64,000 nucleotides of DNA, from the NCBI GenBank assembly GCA_025201345.1, contig JAIXMG010000012.1, forward strand, positions 496,001 through 560,000, given 5' to 3'. The notes beneath the pieces are model-generated. The model saw only the letters and a list, made by a program, of their open reading frames with translations. It had not been told where the DNA came from and searched no databases. This document shows, piece after piece, positions 22,069-35,060 of this stretch. A program made the translations under genes and the position numbers. Origin of the DNA: Thamnidium elegans. Taxonomy: Eukaryota > Mucoromycota > Mucoromycetes > Mucorales > Mucoraceae. The first letter of the stretch is position 1. Each line of letters opens with the position of its first letter.

Positions 22069-23514
22069 GCATATCAATTTGACGTGGGCTATAATTAAAC
22101 TTTATTTATTTTACCTATTCTATCTGTCCTTTTGCCATAATTTTCTATAAGGGAATATCGTAAAAAAAAAAAATGCGTATGACAAGATCATTAATTACGC
22201 AAAAACTTTCATCCTTTGTTTAACATTGATTTAGTTATTTGATTTACTCGTATATAGAAAGTGGTGTTTTGTCAATATAAAATTGAAATCAAAGCTAAAT
22301 TAATGTTTAAAAAAAAGCTAAAGTCTATGTTTATATCTCATATTTTTATTTTATTTTACTACTTATATTATATGCTAGAAGCACTGCATTCGCTTCTAGT
22401 GATTTAGAAACAGGTATTACTCTCATACAAAGATATAGAGTTTATCGTAGCCTCGAATTTCCATTGTGCATGATTTTATGTCAAAAAAATGGCCAATCAA
22501 ATGTCTGTATTCATTTTAGCTTTTATAGAGTGTTCAGGGCTGACATGTACAACTACGCTCTCAACGTTAAAACAGAACTCTGTTTAGTAATTTTATTCAA
22601 AGCCAGGTTTCCCTCTTTGCAAAGAACCTTAAATGTGGAAAGAAAAACTTCAAATTTGAATATTATTTACGATTTTTTATCATCCTTGATTTGTTTACTG
22701 CCTGAGATTATAGTCTCCTTTTTATTTTTTAAAAAAATACTGGTTTTTACTGATAAGAGTCCTTGCTTGAAAATTGATGTCCTAACGTTTCAATTAGCCT
22801 AGTTTATTCGTTTGAATATTGTAAAACTGAGTATATACCTTAAAAAGTTTTAGTAATGTACCAGGACTTTAAGGAAGAATGAGGTACTGCTATAAGATAA
22901 TTTAATGACAGTATTAAAGGTATATAATTTCGAAAAAAGGAAAGACAATTAATAAAATAAGTTTGTATTGTCCAAGCTACTTGAACTATTGACAAGCTGT
23001 CTATATAAAAGTGCAAGTATATCTCATGTTTATGAACGCATAAGGCATATAATTACAATAAATATATATATATATATATCAGAAATAAACCAAAAAAAAA
23101 AAAAAAAAAAAAAAAAACTCTATATTATTGTTCAAATATATTTTGTCTTACAAATAATGCTTACCTTTAAATAAAGGAAGGTAGTAACTTTCCTGCTCTT
23201 TAAGACATTGTTCAATTAGTACAGTCAATTGTAATTATTTTTTATCAAGATTATCGACCTTTATAGTATCCTACATACTATACCCTGGGAAATATTCCTT
23301 TAACTTAACTGAAATATTCGTCAATTAGAAGACGATTTCAATACATTTCCCTTATTTTACGGGTGCCAATTTTTTAAAATCGGTAAGGCAAAAAAAAAAG
23401 TGCATTTTCGTGACTTGCTAAAATATTTGTGTAGGTTAGCTTATTCGTGTAATACCTGAGGTACGATGCGTCAAACTCAGATTCCTCCTCTTCCTTTACA
23501 AACTACTACCCATA
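22069..23514. other. 1.4-kb spacer upstream of RPL27, no gene supported
   Basis: A 112-codon open frame at 22464-22802 (+) has no recognisable domain, an unremarkable hydrophobic end and no splice partners; I do not call it. The stretch also holds a TA repeat near 23063-23079 and a run of about 25 A near 23092-23117. The last few hundred bases should contain the RPL27 promoter. Confidence 0.45.
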
Positions 23515-23618
23515 ATGGTCAAGTTCATCAAGGCTGGTAAAGTACGTAATCGAAACCAACTTTTAAACAACAAATCATGGATGGATGAATTATGGATGGA
23601 TTAGCCAGCAGAAATTAT

Positions 23619-23652
<34 letters not shown>

Positions 23653-24319
23653 CTATTCACGATTCATCCATTACAACAAAATTAAGAAGAGACTTTTAAA
23701 TTCAAATGCTGAATCCTTTATTTTTTTTCTGTCACTATAGGTTGTTGTCATTTTGCAAGGCCGTTTCGCCGGTAAGAAGGCTGTTGTCGTCCGTAGTAAG
23801 TATACATAAACTTGTCACATTCGAAATAAAAAGCAAGGTGTTAATACATGTTTTATAGACCACGATGAAGGTACCAAAGACAGACCCTACGGTTATGCCG
23901 TTGTTGCTGGTGTCGAACGTTCTCCCCTCAAGGTCACTAAGGCCATGGGTAAGAAGAAGACTGCCAAGCGCTCCAAGGTTAAGCCTTTCGTCAAGATTGT
24001 TAACTACAACCACATGATGCCCACTCGGTATGTGAAAATAATTAATATACAACATACAATTTTTGAAAACTAACATATTTTTGTAATAGTTACGGTTTGG
24101 AATTAGAACAAATCAAGGGTACCGTCTCTGCTGAAACTTTCAAGGAACCCACTCAACGTGAAGATTCCAAGAAGGTAATAATAGATTTTCGAGCGTGTTT
24201 TTTTTATTTCGACATTTTTTATTAACTATTCTGCTCTTATATAGGTTATCAAGAAGCTCTTCGAAGAACGTTATCAAACTGGTAAGAACAAGTGGTTCTT
24301 CAGCAAGCTTAGATTCTAA
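23515..24319 (+). CDS. RPL27: 60S ribosomal protein eL27
   Basis: Five exons (23515-23541, 23741-23795, 23859-24027, 24090-24174, 24245-24319) encode 136 aa, the family length. [43 protein letters not shown] and [22 protein letters not shown] are diagnostic. It is a structural protein of the large cytosolic ribosomal subunit. Intron 1 follows codon 9, as is common in fungal ribosomal protein genes, and carries a T(27) run. An AATAAATAAA stretch about 35 bp past the stop is a likely polyadenylation signal. Confidence 0.97.
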
Positions 24320-24486
24320 GCTATTCATTTATCGATACTCTTGTACCTTTAAAAAATAAATAAACATTGTAAATTCGTTTGCATATTTTTAAAATAAAAA
24401 ATGTCCTGCTTTATTATAATGTCAATTTCTTGATCGCTTTTTTTTTTTATTATTTCTTGCGAAAGGGTATTACTTTGTCATTGTTG

Positions 24487-24681
24487 TTAAATAACGTCCG
24501 GACCGAACACGTAATAATATCGATCGGACATACGTATTAACGCACGCCAAAAAAAAAGAAAGACATAACCAATTCCGACAAACACAGTAAGTTTATATGT
24601 GCCCAAAAGATCAGCAAACCATTGAACTCTCTCTTTCCCTGCCAACTTTGTACGTATCAAGATGAACTCATCCATAGTCAT
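24487..24681 (-). CDS. putative small single-pass membrane protein
   Basis: A 64-codon frame starts 76 bp from the divergent RPS0 start. It has a polar N-terminal helix (MDEFILIRTKLAGKERVQWF), one hydrophobic segment (LTVFVGIGYVFLFFWRALI) and a short aromatic tail (DRYYYVFGPDVI). The composition looks like a real small membrane protein, perhaps mitochondrial or ER, but I recognise no family. The second ATG two codons in is an equally good start. Position between two ribosomal protein genes and a shared short promoter mildly support expression. Confidence 0.5.
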   Translation of the reverse strand: MTMDEFILIRTKLAGKERVQWFADLLGTYKLTVFVGIGYVFLFFWRALIRMSDRYYYVFGPDVI

Positions 24682-24756
24682 GACAACAGATTAATAACCA
24701 TCATCCATCAATTACTTTTGAATTTTTAAAAAATAGATTTTAGCAGTTTTATCACG

Positions 24757-25780
24757 ATGTCCCGTGTCCCTTCCGGTAAGGAATCTACAACTTTTTTTTT
24801 TTTTATTAATACCTAACATTTTGACATTTTTTTAATGTAGTTCTTAACCCCACCGAGGAGGATATCCAACTCCTTTTGAGTGCCCAATGTCACATTGGTA
24901 CCAAGAATGCCAACACCCGTATGGCTACTTATATCCACAAGCGTCGTGCTGATGGTAAGAAATAAAATAATTGTCAAATGATGGTAATAAGTATACTTAA
25001 AATGGTAATATTAGGTATCAACTTGATCAACATTGGTAAGACCTGGGAAAAGCTCATCCTCGCTGCCCGTGTCATTGCTTCCATCGAGAACGTAAGTTTT
25101 TTTTTGTTGTAGTGTATTTTGTCGATCCAGAAAAACTTATTATTTTTTTATGTGTTTAGCCCCAAGACATCGTTGTTGTCTCTGCTCGTCCTTACGGTCA
25201 CCGTGCTGCCCTTAAGTTCGCCAAGTACATTGGTGCTGAAGCCATTGTCGGTCGTTTCACTCCCGGTACCTTCACCAATTACATCACCCGTTCTTTCCGT
25301 GAACCCCGTTTGATTATCTGTACCGATCCTCGTTCCGATTTCCAAGCTATCCTCGAAGCTTCTTATGTCAACATCCCCGTTATCTCTCTTGCTGATACCG
25401 ATTCTTCTCTTCAATATGTTGATGTTGCTATCCCCACTAACAACAAGGCCAAGCACGCTATTGGTTTGATCTACTGGCTCATGGCTCGTGCCGTCCTCCG
25501 TCTCCGTGGTACTTTGGACTACGAGACCGCTTGGGACGTCATGGTTGATATGTTCTTCTACCGTGATCCTGAGGATATTGAGAAGGAAAACGCTGAAGCC
25601 GAGATCGAGGAAGGTGATTTCGCTGCCACTGCTGAAGCTGCCACTGGTGAGTGGGCTGTTGAAGGTGAGGCCACTGAAGGTGTTGCCGGTATTGCTGCCG
25701 CCGCTGACTGGTCCGCTTCTCGCACCACTGACTGGGCTGATGAGACCGAGGCTCCCGCCACCTCTTCTTGGGAGGCTTAA
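24757..25780 (+). CDS. RPS0: 40S ribosomal protein uS2 (S0/SA)
   Basis: Four exons (24757-24775, 24841-24954, 25015-25091, 25160-25780) give 276 aa. Signatures are [51 protein letters not shown] and [14 protein letters not shown]. The acidic, Trp-containing C-terminal tail ([13 protein letters not shown]) is the eukaryotic RPSA/S0 extension. It assembles into the head of the small ribosomal subunit. The coding sequence is visibly richer in G and C at third positions than its neighbours, as expected of a highly expressed gene. Confidence 0.97.
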
Positions 25781-26331
25781 ATTATTTAGTTTTTCTCTAA
25801 TAGACACTTTATAATAGAAAACTTTCGGGTTCAATAAAAAAAAATCGACTTTTTTTTTATTACTTAACTATACTTTTTTATTTCAATTTGGATTTATGTA
25901 CAATGAGGGGTCAATGTATACCTGGTATTAGTAGCTGTTTGAAAGTATAAGTGCTAAAGGGTTGTGGTTTTATAGTCGCAGGTTTTTTTTTTTTTGTAAA
26001 AGTTCGTTTGTGGTTATAATTTTTTTGGAAACGATGCTGTAATAAAAGTTTTTTTTACAGCTTCGTAAGCGTTTAAGGTATCTACAATTTAATAAAGTCA
26101 TTTCATTACTAATAATTACTTTCTGCGAACTGACAAGTTATTACAACGCTATTGGCACATACTAACACGCATTTACGATTATGATTTAAATATACAAAGT
26201 AAAAGTGAAATCCAATTATTTATTAAGATTTTTTTCTTTTTTTGGTTTATTTTTGTCTTTTATAAAAAAAGTAGACAAAAAACTATATGTACCGTAGGTT
26301 TTTTTTTAAAAAAATGTCCCTATAAAAAAGT
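25781..26331. terminator. convergent 3' flanks of RPS0 and the FKBP gene
   Basis: This 551-bp AT-rich gap has AATAAA-like signals near 25833 and a T/A palindrome near 26299-26313. No gene was seen. Confidence 0.4.
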
Positions 26332-27570
26332 TTATTTCATAGAAACCAACTTGATATCGAAAACAAGAGTGGCGTTCTTGGGAATATCTGGGGGAGCACC
26401 ACGCTTACCGTATGCCAAAGGAGCAGGAATGGTCAACTTACGTTCACCACCGGCCTTCATACCAGCAACACCGATATCCCAACCCTTAATAACTTCACCG
26501 CGACCCAAAAGGAAAGAGAAAGGCTTACCAGAGACGTTCTTATCGAAAACCTTACCGGAAGTAAGCTTACCAATATAACGCATACCAACTCTTTGACCAG
26601 ACTTACAAGAGGCACCCTCACCAACCTTAACATCTTCAATAATAAGACCGTTAGGGAGCTTGGTAACCTTCTTCTCGTCCTTCTTAGCTTCAGCCTTCTT
26701 GGCCTCGGCCTTCTTAGCCTTCTTAGCTTCTTCAGTCTTCTTAGCCTCTTCAGCCTTCTTGGCATCTTCAGCCTTCTTGGCTTCTTGAGTCTTCTTAGCT
26801 TCTTGAGTCTTCTTGGTCTCTTCAGCCTTCTTAGCGTCCTCAGCCTTCTTGGCTTCAGCCTTTTGCTTCTTGGAAGGTTGTTCCTTGGCAGCTTCGGCAG
26901 CACGCTTCTTGTTGACAACAGGGGCCTCCTCCTCTACCTCTTCATCAGACTCGATTTCTTCGTCAGACTCGATCTCGCTACCAGACATATCTTGTTGAGC
27001 CAACATAGCCTTAACTTCTTCCATGGAAACACCTTCGGGGAGGTTCTTCATGAACTCTTCCTCATCAAAGCTTTCGTCACCAGATTCACCAGATTCACCA
27101 GATTCGTCTCCGGAAACGATCTCTTCGTCATCATCGTTGAAGACGTAGTTACCGGTAAGGTGGACAACATTCTCACCCTTAACGGCGAAAGTAACCTCCT
27201 CACCTTCAACAAAGGTGATATCCAAAGGTTGTTGTTCAATCTAAAATAGTATATAATTTAGTCGAGATCAATAAAATTAAAACGCTTTTTAATATCTTAC
27301 CTTGTTAGGGATCAAAGTACACAAGACGTATTCCTTCTTGTCAACGTTTACGGTAACAGTGGTACGCTTGTTATCCTTAACTTCTTCGTCAAGAGAAGCC
27401 TAAAGTAATAAACAAAAAGTTTTTTGTCAATTACAAATTGTTCGCGTACTATTTTCGATTTTTCTTTTAAAAAGACTTACCATGGCGATACGGAAAGGAG
27501 CAGAAACAATTTGAGTATAAGTCTTACCAGGATGGCAGATTAAACCCATAAATCCTTGAATTGTAGTCAT
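26332..27570 (-). CDS. nucleolar FKBP-type prolyl isomerase (Fpr3/Fpr4/FKBP39 type)
   Basis: Three exons (27570-27481, 27399-27301, 27240-26332) encode 365 aa. The first about 100 residues form the nucleoplasmin-like domain of this group ([14 protein letters not shown] ... [10 protein letters not shown]). Acidic clusters ([15 protein letters not shown]) follow. A Lys/Ala/Glu repeat region built from [12 protein letters not shown] units spans about residues 175-240. The C-terminal FKBP domain has [39 protein letters not shown] and the final FDIKLVSMK. Such proteins are histone chaperones and proline isomerases acting at rDNA chromatin and on histone H3 tails. The repeat region may vary between strains by unit slippage. 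Confidence 0.94.
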
Positions 27571-27954
27571 TATGAATATATTTAAAGAGAATTATAGATC
27601 TGTCAAAGAGAAAAAAAAAAAATTGCTTTGAAGTAGACTTCGGCAAAGCTAAAATCTAGTCACAAACCGGGACTCGTTTTTATCGGAATTTCAGAAAGTT
27701 AAGAGTTTTCATGAAGCGAAAAGTTCGAAAAGGGGTCGTTCAGTAGGCTGTAAAGAGGTCGCTGCTTCCAGCTTTTTCATGGTCTTTATAAAACGTATAA
27801 AAATCAGATAAGCAGCAATATCTATTCTTCAGTCACAAAAGTTTAGAATATGCGTAAATGATTGCTAGGCAAATGTTAAAAACGAAGCAATTGTATTGAG
27901 AACGAAAGCGTCAATGCATTTGTTTTCTTTATGATAAAAAAAAAGTTTATTTGT
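27571..27954. other. spacer between FKBP promoter and GH31 3' end
   Basis: The 384 bp serve as upstream region of the FKBP gene and 3' flank of the GH31 gene. No further feature is visible. Confidence 0.4.
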
Positions 27955-30633
27955 TTATTTGTTTATTTTAAAGTTTAGCTTCAAACCAGTATAAACGTGA
28001 AAGGTATCATCGTCTACGATCCTTGGTAGTTCTCGCATACTAACTCGGTTAGCCAAAAGTCCTTCATCATCATCCTGACCATCAAACACTAGCTTTCTAG
28101 TTTCACTAGCAATAGGGCAAGTTACCCAGACTGTATCGTAATACGGGAAGAAGCCATCATTTACTATCTCTAACCCTACGAGAATCTCAGTATCCGAAGT
28201 TTCCATCCAAACATGAATTTCTGCAAAAGCGCCTCCTGTTTCATGATATAATGTATCACCGTCGTCTTCATACAGAATAAATGTCTTTCTTTCTGATACA
28301 CCTTGCTCCGGAAATATCTGAACTCTTCGTTCATCATCGTCAGAAGCGTGTACATTACTCATCACTTTACTGAAGCACATCATGGAACCAGCCTTTACAA
28401 AGAACGGTGATGCTTCATCGGTTAGTTTACTAGGCACTTCAACGAAGCTACCTTCTTGTGGCGATTCGAAGTATTTTCCAGTTTGATAATGATACCATGC
28501 TGTGTTTGAAGGTAGGTATACTTTTTTTGTGGCCTTACCAGGTTCATACACGGGGGCTACGAGTAAAGACGGGCCCAACATGAATTCAAATTCTTGTTTA
28601 TACGTATTAATATCGTGCTGATGATCATAGAACACAGGGCGGACAAGTGGCTCGCCTTTTCTAAACACAAGTGAAACATACAGAGTATATAAATAAGGTA
28701 TAATTCGATATCTAAATTGTAAAGCTGCGCGAATAGTAGGCAAAACTTCAGGAAACTAAATATACATATAACAATTAAAATAGTTTTTTTTTTAAAAAAA
28801 AAAAAATCAAAAATCTTGAGTATCCTTACCATCCATGGCTCTGTAATTGATCCATCTGAGTTCCATGAATGAATACTAAATCGAGCCCAAAATACACCTT
28901 GTTGAACCCATCGTACAAACATTTCTGGATCTGGCTTTGGACCTGTGAAACCACCTATATCATGACCGTATCCGGCGGGCATACCGCAAAGACCGGAACT
29001 TAATCCCATTGGAATATTATACTTTATAGTCTTCCATTCTGTAGAGTTGTCACCGCTCCAGGTCTGAGAAACTAGTTCGTTACAATAAGGGGTAGCAGAT
29101 CTTGTTATTAAAAACGGACGTTGGTTTGGTTTAAATTCTAAGAGAGCTTCATAAGAAGCTTGAATCATTAATAAGGTTTGTAAAGGGGTTCCTACTTTCT
29201 TTACAGTGGTTCGAGATTTGGGAATGACAGGACCTGAAAGAAATGGTATATTTGAATCTACCAAATTAGCATATTGATCGGGAGAAACTTGACAAGCAAA
29301 CGTGTGTCCATCATCAGGTAAAGTGAATTCGTTGTTGTCAAGCCACAACTGGTACCCCTTTTCTAAAAGTTGCTCTTTAACATGTGATTTCCAATACGCA
29401 TACCCCGATTCGCTCGAAAAATCGATATAGCTAGCTTGGCCCATTGTGTTAGGTCCGCCTCGCCATTGCATAACTCTACTAGGCTCAGTTTCATTCCAAA
29501 CAAATCCTTTTTCTTTTCGAATTTGTTCGTAATCTGGATGGCTATTCTGTAACATCCAAGGCTTAATATTGGCAAAGATACGAACGCCTGCAGTGTTTAG
29601 CTTCTGAGCAAGTTTGATAGGGTCAGGAAAACGCGTATTATTCCATGTAAAAACACATCGATCACCCTCCTCATTTGTGGTATATCCAGAAGATAAATGA
29701 ATACCGTCACATGGTATTTCGTACTTGTGGCACTTTTCTATGAAACTTTCAATTTGTGTTTGTGCGTCATCTGCCTCTGCATATTGCATGGAAGAAGCTA
29801 AATAACCTAAAGAGTAGCGTGGAGGAAGATGACGAGGACGACTTGTAATAAGTGTGTAATTTTGAACTATAGAAGATACAGAAGGTCCATAAATCATGTA
29901 GTAATCTAGCACACCAGATTCGCAGTGGTAATAGGTATAAGGTCCCCACATCTAGTAAAAAAATAAATAAATAACAGAATAAATATTTGAAGTCAAAAGT
30001 GACAGTCTATTTACTTACTGCGTCGAGTTCTTGACCTAAATCTAATGTTGTACCCGAAAAATTATTGTAGTATATACCATAAGCTTGTTTAGAACTAGGT
30101 GATAAGTTGATGAGAAACGGACAAAATTTATATAAAGGGTCAGAGTTTTCTGCATCGTATCCCATACAATCTAATCTCTCCAATCGAAATCGACGACCAC
30201 TTAAATCCAAAGAGCCTGCACGTTCACCTAATCCGTAATATAAATTGTCTTCATATCTACGCTGGTAATGCCATTTATCACTAGTAGCCTTATCATACCC
30301 GTATGATCTATATGCTAAATCTTGAGCGAAAGGGTGATCGCTATCTAAAGAATACCAACTTAATTGAAATGACGGTTCAAGAGTTACAACTAGACGTATA
30401 TTTGACGTTTTGATTTCTATTGACTGTTCGTCTTTTTCGACAGATACTTCTTGGATACTTGTATTTATCGTATGCTCAGCTTTAGACGTTGCCTCTTCCG
30501 GCGTTAGATACTGAACGCGTATTACTTGACTACTGACAATCATAATTTTGAATACATGACCACCCGGATTCTCAAAAATGAATGGATGTTGGTTTCCTTT
30601 GAGTAAGAAACCTTCGGCTATATTTTGTCTCAT
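27955..30633 (-). CDS. glycoside hydrolase family 31 (alpha-glucosidase/alpha-xylosidase type)
   Basis: Three exons (30633-30019, 29951-28830, 28755-27955) encode 845 aa. The N-terminal beta-sandwich includes LYYGLGERAGSLDLSGRRFRL. The barrel shows PPRYSLGYLASSMQY, the nucleophile in LWLDNNEF (D410) and the general acid in TWSGDNSTEW (D506). The segment HDIGGFTGPKPDPEMFVRWVQ is also typical. No signal peptide or membrane anchor is seen (start MRQNIAEGF), so it is probably intracellular. It should cleave terminal alpha-linked glucose or xylose; the exact substrate is open. Intron 2 contains a T(10)A(13) palindrome. Confidence 0.92.
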
Positions 30634-31027
30634 AGTTTTTTTTTTTTTTTTAGAAAAAGAAAAATAATAAAGAAAAGAAAGGTATTACGATAAGCGTGAG
30701 ATGTTATAAAGTATTTACGGATCATATGACGATAACGTTTCAAAACATGTGTAACAGGAAACCGAATGACCCGACTTATATCTAACAACTCATCCGAAAG
30801 GTAAATGTGTATAAAGAGCCGTAAAAATGAGAAGAGCCCCTTCTTTTTTTAATAATTATGATGTAAATTACAATTCATCATATAGGTTTATTGATATGTA
30901 TATATATATATATACAACTTGTTATTGAGTAAAATTAAGTAAGTATATAATACAGTAGTAGTAGGATGGATATGTATAGTACGAAAAAAACATTAAAATA
31001 TGTAATAAAAGAAAAGAAGAAAAAAAA
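30634..31027. other. spacer between GH31 promoter and MFS 3' end
   Basis: The 394-bp AT-rich gap has a (TA) repeat near 30898-30914. It contains the GH31 promoter region; no gene was seen. Confidence 0.4.
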
Positions 31028-32571
31028 CTAGGTACGATAGACAAAGTTTAAATTTTGAACGTCTGTAAGATCTTCCATTTCTCCAGGTAAAGCAACTACG
31101 TTTGAATTTTTATCCAAGTTACGTTTTCTGTTGGCTTGGGTATAACTGTATCTTACGTAGGCAAATAAAAATATGATAATAACGTTAGAAACCACATAGA
31201 CTGACATACCCATGATATAACGAGGAGCGTCCTTGTCACGAAGTAAAAGTGGTCCAACAAAGTTACCGATGGTGTAAAAGATCAAATTGCCACTGGTATA
31301 AAAGATCTTCTTGGTATATCCGGATACGTTACTTGTAATGGAAGCTTGCATTAAGACGTATGTAGGAGTTCCACCAGATTGAAGATAGAGACCGATAAGT
31401 TTGGCGCCACCTGAAGGGATGAGTGTCAAACAGAGGAGACCAATCAAAGATATGGTACAAGTAGCCATTGCCACATAAATAATCTCTCCCTTTTTCTTAC
31501 TAATATTGGTTGAGGCAGCAAGAAGTATAATGGTCATAGCATTCGTTGGAGTAGTTAGAAGAATAGCGTCCGTACTAGAGTAACCCATTCCGGAAATAAT
31601 GATACCACTAAAAATAGTAAGTGCACCATTTTGAAGATTATTTAAGCAAGATATTAAACAGTAGCAGTAAAAACGAGGTTCTCTCAGTGCCTCCCGTATT
31701 TGAGAATAGTTTACTTTATGAGTAGCGACAACAGCATTATCTCGAGCGCGGTCTTCTACAATCAGTTTCTCTTCCGCGGTCAATCTGAACCATCTGGATG
31801 TTGGCTTATCAGGTAAAAAGAAAAAGTAAACGAAACCCATCAAAATGGTGACACTACCAAAAATAATCATAGCCCATTTCCAAGGAGTAATATCACCAAC
31901 CGTAGGCATCTTCATAAAACCAACGCCCACAAACCCACCTAGAATACCAGCTACACTGTTACTCATAAACATAACACCAAGCCAAATTACCTGCTCTGAT
32001 CTTCTATAGATGGAACCAATTAATAGAAACACAGCGGGATATGTCATAGCCTCGAAAAAACCAAGTATGAAACGAAGCCCAGCGAGTTGAGCAAAGTTCT
32101 TTGCCCAAGCCATACAAAGCAAGGAAGTACCCCAGATAACAAGACATACACCGGAATACTTTGAAACATCAAATTTTTGTAGCATGTAATTGTTTGGGAT
32201 TTGCATACATAGAAAACCAACGTAAAATAAAGAACCTAACCAAGCATATTTATCTTTATCGATACCTGTATCTATGAAAAACTCTGGGATTACACTAATA
32301 GTGGCAAGTGCAGATTTATCAATAAACTAGAGAAAAAAAATATTAGAGCAAGTTTTTTGACTATTTGACAACAAAAAAAGAAGAATATATTTACCTGAAT
32401 AAAAAGAATTAAACAAACAAACGGCATGAAAATCCAGTTGATTTTCTTGACCAGTTTTTTTTCTGCTTCAGATTGAATAAATGGGTCATTGGAGATTATA
32501 GAACTTGCTTCTGTCTGTATTTTCTCAATATCCGAGTTTAAATTTGTAGCCTTTTCATTCTTTTCGCTCAT
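31028..32571 (-). CDS. MFS transporter, anion:cation symporter family (Dal5/Tna1-like)
   Basis: Two exons (32571-32395, 32326-31028) encode 491 aa. The hydrophilic N-terminus ends at KKLVKKINWIFMPFVCLILFIQ, the first helix; FIDKSALATISVIP and YAWLGSLFYVGFLCMQIPNNYMLQKF follow, the standard start of fungal ACS-type carriers. About 12 membrane segments are visible, with a cytosolic loop after helix 6 (LPDKPTSRWFRLTAEEKLIVEDR) carrying the family's W-[FL]-[ST]-x-E-E motif. Members move allantoate, nicotinate, biotin, pantothenate or similar organic anions with protons. The substrate cannot be inferred here. Confidence 0.9.
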
Positions 32572-33954
32572 TGTATATTTCTTTTTTCGCGAGAATAACT
32601 AAAAAATTTAGAGAAAAAAAAGATATTAGGAAATGGTTGATCATTTTATACCTTTAGGTTTACTGGTGTAACCAGTTTTTGAGAAAACAGAAATGTTATC
32701 TATTCAATGTATTACAAGCACCTTTTGACGTCTTATTTCTCATCCTAGTTTCTCTAAAGCAGGGCGGGGGGGGGGGGCGGTCTGTTAAACCATAAGAATA
32801 TCACGAATCAATAGATCAAAAAACGAACTTATAAGTGGGGTTTTTCTCAAGTTATTTTTTTATGCCTGAGAAAAAGAAAATCGAGTAATGCCCGCTTATC
32901 TTTTCTCAGAATCTAAAGAGGGTCTATCTTACACTTCATAATGGAGTTAGAATATGTGTACGTGGGAACCCTATTTACTAGAAAATTCAACAGTTTTAAC
33001 CGGTAAAGATAATGGTTACTGTTTTTCTTAAAAGAAATGTGCTTAAAGCAATATTATTTATACACGATCACATTTAAATAGGCAAAGTACAGGAGTCTGC
33101 CTGTAAATAGCAAAATTAAAGAAGATGCAGTTATATCATTAATATGCTGCCAAGAACATTACCTAACGTACTGACAACTGTGAGAGAGAATACTGTAATT
33201 TGTTTTATATGAACTTTGATAAACGAGCGCATGAAAAATAATAATACGTCACATGTTTTGCAGAACGCGTAAATAGAACGTATATCAAACTGATAAAGGA
33301 TAGTACAAAAAAGATAATATTTCTATATATGGATGGTATGGTTCACACTGAACTGAATTAGTCACAAAATTATCGAGTTTGCCCGTGTGATTTCCTCTAT
33401 TCGCGTGTTACCAGATTGTATAAGGTTATCAAAGGAAAGATGCTAGTGTAGGCTCAATACACAAATGGAAATAACTTTAAAAATGTACGATTAAACCAAC
33501 TATTGTATTTGATCCTATTTATTTTTTTCCCATTAGAAAATTTAACGTTTCGTTACTCATTTCCTAATTTTCTTTTGAGCAACCTATGTTGATAGCTTTC
33601 TATTATATCCGAAAAAAAGGAGTTAGAACAGAAATCGATTTGGTATGCGCATTTTACAGAGATTTCTGTCTCTAAATAAGTAGCGGATTCGAAGGCTCGG
33701 AGTACCGAAGTTTGTACGTCGATCTACCAGGGAAGAATAGTCAAAATATAGTGTAACCGAAAAAATAATGGTAGTAATCTGAAAAATGATTGGCCATTTG
33801 TCAGCAACGATTGTCGTTTTCTATTTAATTACATATATAAAAAACTAGCGTTACTTTACCAAAGGTTTATATTATTATTGTTGAGCAATAGAATATATAT
33901 ATAACTATTGTATTTATTTAACTTTTTTATATTACTATTGCATACCAAGAGTAT
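32572..33954. other. gene-poor spacer upstream of the MFS gene
   Basis: The first few hundred bases are MFS promoter. A 12-nt G run lies at 32766-32777. I see no ORF, RNA gene or intact repeat; short stretches look like decayed coding DNA but none can be named. Confidence 0.4.
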
Positions 33955-34077
33955 ACAGTATATAATCAAATGTTTAAATATTTCAAAAGAAGTTTCCTTA
34001 TGATATGATGGCGTCAATACAGGAGTTTCTCTAAACTGGCACTGGCGGTGTAAATAGTGGTGAACCAAGAATTAACC
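33955..34077 (-). repeat. solo end of the MITE family seen at 37443 and 44955
   Basis: The segment contains CTTATGATATGATGGCGTCA, then GGCACTGGCGGTGTAAATAG, and ends with CCAAGAATTAACC at 34077. This matches the right end of the element at 37443-37840 and the inverted left end of the one at 44955-45408. No opposite terminus is found within 1 kb to the left, so it is a truncated copy. Confidence 0.65.
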
Positions 34078-34519
34078 TTTAAAACACTCTTGAAATAGAA
34101 ACTCTGGATGCTGGAATTACTTTACTCTTGCAAAAACAACTGTTGACCCAGTAAGAAATATAATCTTAGCAGTTGAGGCGATGTAATTCAATCAAGTCTG
34201 GATCAACTGAAACCTATGTGGAGAAAAATGAAAAAAACTATCTGGACAAAATAGCTCGGATATCTAAAATGGCATATATATATTTTTTTTTCAGTTCTTT
34301 TTTATGAGAAGTAATCTGATTTGAGTAACAGACTGCTGTTCATTAGGGCTTCCGCGTTAGACATACCTGGTCTTTGTTGATTTTACGTACGAGTTCGGAG
34401 TAAAGTCTGAGACTGTATACTGAATTTGTAAAGCTATTGACTCAATAACATTTTTTTAATATTGTTTGCTCTTGTTCTTGTAATCATTTTACTTATATAT
34501 GAAGACTGACAATTCATAT

Positions 34520-35060
34520 TCCCACATTACTATTTTATGATTATGCCATATTACTTTAACATCTTTATTATTATTTACATGATAAGGATATATCATACCT
34601 TGTATGGAGTACTCTATATAAAGTAACCACTTACTTAATCGTATCTCATTCTCTCCGCGTATTACATCCTTTTTTTTTATACAAAATATGATGTGAAATA
34701 GAAGGTACGCGATCTTCTCTATAAACTTTCATAAACTTGGTAGGTCTGGTAGGTCTGAAAATAATACATAACTTTGATACGATTAATCCCCACCGATAAT
34801 GTACGCTCGAGTAATATTGGCGGCTGGTGTTGAGGATGCGTACACCATAGTTACTTATATATACATATACCTTTATGTAAATACTTGTAAATAAGACTAG
34901 CATAATTGTCCCACATTACTTCACCAAGATTTATATTATAGTTGTGAGCAATATATGATTATTATTTATTTATTTATTATCACTAATACCTAGACATGAC
35001 AAGGGTATATCCTACCTTGCATGAATATAATAGCTCTATATCAAATATTTATCCAATAGA
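34520..35060. repeat. two decayed copies of a short AT-rich repeat
   Basis: About 34575-34622 (ACATGATAAGGATATATCAT, then ACCTTGTATGGAGTACTCTA) is similar to about 34995-35043 (ACATGACAAGGGTATATCCT, then ACCTTGCATGAATATAATAG). A second diverged match links 33850-33890 with 34918-34955 (both ACTT.ACCAA then GAGCAATA). They look like old copies of a mobile or satellite-like unit. Boundaries are uncertain. Confidence 0.45.

Noticed and set aside
22464..22802. 112-codon open frame (+)
   Set aside because: It has no motif, no splice context and a hydrophobic, low-information end in AT-rich DNA; chance open frame is likelier.
25148..25834. 228-codon frame opposite RPS0
   Set aside because: It is antisense to a certain ribosomal protein gene and has no independent support.
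26593..27249. Long open frames opposite the FKBP gene (218 codons +)
   Set aside because: They are antisense shadows of the Lys/Ala/Glu repeat and give Leu/Ser-rich nonsense text.
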